From: Actinomycetes bacterium
GTDB taxonomy: Bacteria > Actinomycetota > Actinomycetes > Mycobacteriales > Mycobacteriaceae
DNA length: 51,381 bases
Assembly: GCA_023416315.1 (NCBI GenBank)
Contig: JAEZIA010000219.1
Location: forward strand, 1-51,381
Direction: 5' to 3'
Below are positions 48,207-51,381 of the stretch, one piece after another. The stretch's first letter is position 1; every line of letters starts with the position of its first letter. Below the pieces are notes generated by a model, which saw only the letters and a list, made by a program, of their open reading frames with translations, had not been told where the DNA came from and did not search any database. The translations under genes and the position numbers were made by a program.

Positions 48207-51200
48207 TGGACCAGTTCGACCTGTTGGGCCCGCTGCCCGAGGACCGCACGACGACCGTGCTGGAGGCCAGCGCCGGCACGGGCAAGACGTTCACCCTCGC
48301 CGGTCTGGTCACCCGCTACGTCGCCGAAGGCCGGGCCAGGCTCGACCAGATGCTGCTGATCACCTTCGGCCGCGCGGCCACCCAGGAGCTACGCGAGCGG
48401 GTACGCCATGCGTTGCAGGATGCGTTGCGCGCGTTCGACGACCCGGGAGTGGCCGAGAACAACGCCGTCCTGACCGCGCTCATCGCCGGCGACCCCGCGG
48501 AACTGGGCGAGCGCAGGAACCGGTTACGTGACGCGCTGGCCGGCTTCGATGCCGCCACGATCGCGACCACCCACCAGTTCTGCCATCTGGTCCTGAAATC
48601 TCTCGGCGTGGCGGGCGACACCGACTCCCACGTGACGCTCGCCGAAAGCCTGGACGACCTGGTCGCCGAGATCGTCGACGACCTGTACCTGGCCCACTTC
48701 GGCCAGGAGCGCGAACAACCACCGATCAGCCGCGGCGACGCACTGAAGTTGGCCCGTGAGGTCGTCGCGAATCCGTGCACGGAGCTGCGGCCGCTGGACC
48801 CGGAGCCCGGTTCACAGCCCGCCGTACGGGTCGGATTCGCCAATGACGTTCTGGCTGAGCTAGATCGGCGCAAGCGCAGGCGCGGCATCCTGAGCTACGA
48901 CGACCTGCTCGGCAGGCTGGCCGATGCGCTGGAATCCGACGACTCCCCGGCCGCGACCCGCATGCACCAGCGGTGGTCGGTGGTAATGGTCGACGAGTTC
49001 CAGGACACCGACCCGGTGCAGTGGCAGGTGATCGAACGGGCGTTCAGCGGGCAGTCGACGCTGATCCTCATCGGCGACCCCAAGCAGGCGATCTACGCGT
49101 TCCGCGGTGGCGACATCTTCACCTATCTGCACGCCGCCAAGACCGCCGGGCAACGCCGCACGCTCGGCGTCAATTGGCGTAGTGACTCGGCATTGGTGGA
49201 CCGGTTGCAGACGGTGCTCGGCGGGGCCGAGCTCGGGGATCCCGACATCAAGGTCCTCGAGGTGCAGGCCCGTCATCAGGGCCACCGGTTGGCCGGCGCA
49301 CCGCACAACGAGCCGTTCCGGCTCCGGGTGGTCAGCCGAGAGACGTTCGGGCAGCGGGGAACCCGCACCATCCGGATGGATGCGCTGCGCAGGCACATCG
49401 CCGCCGACCTGGCCGCCGACATCGCCGCCCTGCTGGCCGCCGGGGCCACCTTCTGTGGTGACGCATTGGCGGCCCACCACGTCGCCGTCATCACCGAGAG
49501 CCACGTCGATGCCCGGGCCTGCTTCGATGCGCTGGTGGCCGCCGGCGTCCCGGCTGTCTACACCGGCGACACCGATGTGCTCAAATCGCAGGCGGCCGAC
49601 GACTGGCTGAGCCTGCTGGAAGCCTTCGACCAGCTGCACCGGCCGGGGCTGGTGCGGGCCGCGGCGACCACGATGTTCTTCGGCAAGACCGCCGAAGACC
49701 TCGCCAGCGGTGGTGACGAACTGACCGATCGCGTCGCGGATACCCTGCGGCAGTGGGCCGATCACGCCCGCGAGGGCGGCGTGGCGGCGGTGTTCGAGGC
49801 CGCCCAGCTGGCGGGGATGAGCAAGCGGGTGTTGTCCTGGGCGGGCGGTGAACGCAACATGACCGACCTCGCCCACGTCACCGAGCTGCTGCACGATGTG
49901 TCGCATCGGGAACGCCTGAGCCTCACCGCTTTACGGGACTGGCTGCGCACCCAGCGCGAGGAGCGCAGTGGCGCCCCGGAACGCAACCGCCGACTCGACA
50001 GCGATGCGGCCGCGGTGCAGATCATGACGGTATGGGTGAGCAAAGGACTGCAATTCCCGATCGTCTACCTGCCGTTCACGTTCAATCGCCATGTACGCAG
50101 CGAGGATCTGGTCCGGTTCCATATCGAGGAGCGGCGTTGCCTGCACGTCGGCGGTGACCAAAGCGCTGAGCTGGCGACCGCCCAGCGGCTCGGCAGGCAG
50201 GAGGCCGCCGGAGAGGAAACGCGCCTCACCTATGTCGCGATGACGCGGGCCCAGTCACAGGTGGTGGCGTGGTGGGCACCGTCATGGGACGAACCCAACG
50301 GTGGGCTGTCGCGACTGCTGCGCGGCCGCCGCCCCGGACAGAACACGGTGCCGGACCGCTGTGACCCGGAACGGATCGACGACGCCGACGCGATGGCGCT
50401 GCTGCGGGAATGGGAAACCGTGGGCGGGCCGGTGCTCGAGGAGTCGGTCGTCGCCCCGCCGGCCGAGCTCTCCGGAGCGAAGCCGCCAGAAGAACTCGGC
50501 GTCAGGCGTTTTCACCGGACGATCGACACCACATGGCGGCGGACCTCGTACTCCGGGTTGATCCGCGCGGCGGACACCACCGGGGTGAGCAGCGAGCCCG
50601 AGGTGGTTCAGCTCGATGACGAGGTCGCCGACATCGCGGTCAGCACGCCGCCGGCGGGCACGGATGTTCCGTCGCCGATGGCCGACCTGCCGACCGGCGC
50701 GAAGTTCGGCAGCCTGGTGCACGCGGTGCTGGAGACCGCCGACCCGTTCGCCGCCGACCTCACCGCCGAGTTACGGGTCCAGATCGACCGGCATTCGGTG
50801 TGGTGGCCGGTCGAGGTGGCCGCAGCGGAGCTGGCCGAGGCTCTGGTACCCATGCACGACACCTCGCTGGGCCCGCTGGCCGACGGGCTGACCCTGCGCC
50901 AGATCGGGCTGCGGGACCGCCTGTGCGAGATGGACTTCGAGTTCCCGCTGGCCGGCGGCGACCTGGTGGCCGCGCGCCAGGACATCTGGCTGGCCGACGT
51001 CGGCAGGCTGCTGCGTGAGCACCTCCCGGCGGACGACCCGCTGGCTTCCTATGCCGACCGGCTCGGCGGTGGCGCGCTCGGCGGGCAGTCCCTGCGCGGC
51101 TACCTGTCCGGATCCGTCGACGCGGTGCTGCGGATACCCGACGGTGCGGGGCATCGCTATCTGGTGGTCGACTACAAGACGAACTGGCTCGGTGAGGCCG

Positions 51201-51381
51201 ACCGGCCGCTGTCCGCCGCCGACTACGACCGCGCCCGGATGGCCGAGGCGATGCTGCACTCGGACTATCCGCTGCAGGCGCTGCTGTACAGCGTTGTGCT
51301 GCACCGATTCCTGCGCTGGCGCCAACCCGGCTATGAACCCGACCGGCATCTCGGTGGTGTGCTGTACCTGTTCGTCCGCGG
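48206..51381 (+). CDS. recB: RecBCD subunit RecB, 3' end cut by the window
   Basis: The first ~1058 residues of RecB, open to the right edge (Mtb RecB is ~1094 aa, so about 30-40 residues are missing). UvrD-type helicase motifs: I VLEASAGTGKTFTL near residue 18, Ia LLITFGRAATQELRERV, II VVMVDEFQDTDPVQWQ, III IGDPKQAIYAFRGGD, IV VNWRSD, V IMTVWVSKGLQFPIVYLP, VI EETRLTYVAMTRAQSQ. The C-terminal nuclease domain is visible: LSGSVDAVLRIPDG (metal Asp) and LVVDYKTNWLG. All catalytic motifs appear intact. It begins with an ATG overlapping the recC TGA; recD probably follows outside the window. Confidence 0.95.
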   Translation, partial: MDQFDLLGPLPEDRTTTVLEASAGTGKTFTLAGLVTRYVAEGRARLDQMLLITFGRAATQELRERVRHALQDALRAFDDPGVAENNAVLTALIAGDPAELGERRNRLRDALAGFDAATIATTHQFCHLVLKSLGVAGDTDSHVTLAESLDDLVAEIVDDLYLAHFGQEREQPPISRGDALKLAREVVANPCTELRPLDPEPGSQPAVRVGFANDVLAELDRRKRRRGILSYDDLLGRLADALESDDSPAATRMHQRWSVVMVDEFQDTDPVQWQVIERAFSGQSTLILIGDPKQAIYAFRGGDIFTYLHAAKTAGQRRTLGVNWRSDSALVDRLQTVLGGAELGDPDIKVLEVQARHQGHRLAGAPHNEPFRLRVVSRETFGQRGTRTIRMDALRRHIAADLAADIAALLAAGATFCGDALAAHHVAVITESHVDARACFDALVAAGVPAVYTGDTDVLKSQAADDWLSLLEAFDQLHRPGLVRAAATTMFFGKTAEDLASGGDELTDRVADTLRQWADHAREGGVAAVFEAAQLAGMSKRVLSWAGGERNMTDLAHVTELLHDVSHRERLSLTALRDWLRTQREERSGAPERNRRLDSDAAAVQIMTVWVSKGLQFPIVYLPFTFNRHVRSEDLVRFHIEERRCLHVGGDQSAELATAQRLGRQEAAGEETRLTYVAMTRAQSQVVAWWAPSWDEPNGGLSRLLRGRRPGQNTVPDRCDPERIDDADAMALLREWETVGGPVLEESVVAPPAELSGAKPPEELGVRRFHRTIDTTWRRTSYSGLIRAADTTGVSSEPEVVQLDDEVADIAVSTPPAGTDVPSPMADLPTGAKFGSLVHAVLETADPFAADLTAELRVQIDRHSVWWPVEVAAAELAEALVPMHDTSLGPLADGLTLRQIGLRDRLCEMDFEFPLAGGDLVAARQDIWLADVGRLLREHLPADDPLASYADRLGGGALGGQSLRGYLSGSVDAVLRIPDGAGHRYLVVDYKTNWLGEADRPLSAADYDRARMAEAMLHSDYPLQALLYSVVLHRFLRWRQPGYEPDRHLGGVLYLFVR

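Noticed and set aside
1..51381. CRISPR arrays, tRNA or rRNA genes, insertion sequences, integrase or attachment sites
   Set aside because: No regularly spaced repeats, cloverleaf-like or rRNA-like sequence, transposase motifs or flanking direct repeats were seen. Base composition is even throughout apart from short AT-richer promoter gaps.

Overview
The window reads as chromosomal DNA of a mycobacterium, most likely a rapid-growing Mycolicibacterium-type species. G+C is uniformly high. Many starts are GTG and one is TTG, 4-nt stop/start overlaps are common, and several genes have a TAnnnT box 6-8 nt before an ATG (leaderless style). Gene content is typical: three cytochrome P450s, a ferredoxin with His at the variable ligand position, three LLM-family (F420-type) oxidoreductases, five TetR repressors, a FadD, an MceA-type protein, FusA2, a HAMP adenylate cyclase, Rv1481-like VWA proteins, maltokinase, and recC-recB. 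I saw no rRNA, tRNA, CRISPR array, transposase or integrase, and no gene-free stretch over 300 bases.

Layout. 1-2484 (-): lactate-utilization operon lutABC, with lutC cut by the window edge. 2580-7632: potassium uptake protein Kup, a FAD monooxygenase, an SDR, a short remnant of a zinc-type dehydrogenase and an LLM oxidoreductase. 7629-11660: a TetR divergent from a compact operon P450 - ferredoxin - duplicated alpha/beta-barrel protein - P450, which I consider the most unusual gene set here. 11745-17204: a TetR, an atypical crotonase with a clear promoter and operator, a molybdopterin oxidoreductase with its own TetR, and a divergent thioesterase. 17294-21504 (-): a hotdog thioesterase, fusA2 and a membrane adenylate cyclase. 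21600-25007: LLM plus SDR, then a FadD acyl-CoA synthetase carrying an exact match to the KstR (cholesterol regulon) operator. 25121-28437: a drug-efflux MFS divergent from TetR-LLM, with two copies of one operator between them.

28427-33120: an orphan MceA-type protein, an SGNH hydrolase, a TetR, a small conserved-looking protein and a CYP138-like P450 preceded by a tandem operator. 33076-35584: two divergent paralogous VWA membrane proteins and two tiny ORFs. 35586-40473: a HugZ-like flavin/heme protein divergent from a complete PotABCD-type ABC importer operon. 40569-44878: a Gre-like factor, quinone oxidoreductase, maltokinase without treS, two small envelope-type membrane proteins and an SDR. 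44943-end: recC-recB, with recB running off the window.

A recurring theme is small catabolic or redox modules, each apparently controlled by a local TetR; for several of them a palindromic operator can be read directly. A second theme is long inverted repeats at gene ends (17209, 23277, 25062, 40481), which look like mycobacterial terminators or intergenic palindromes. All functions are assigned from motifs and remembered family sequences, not from searches.
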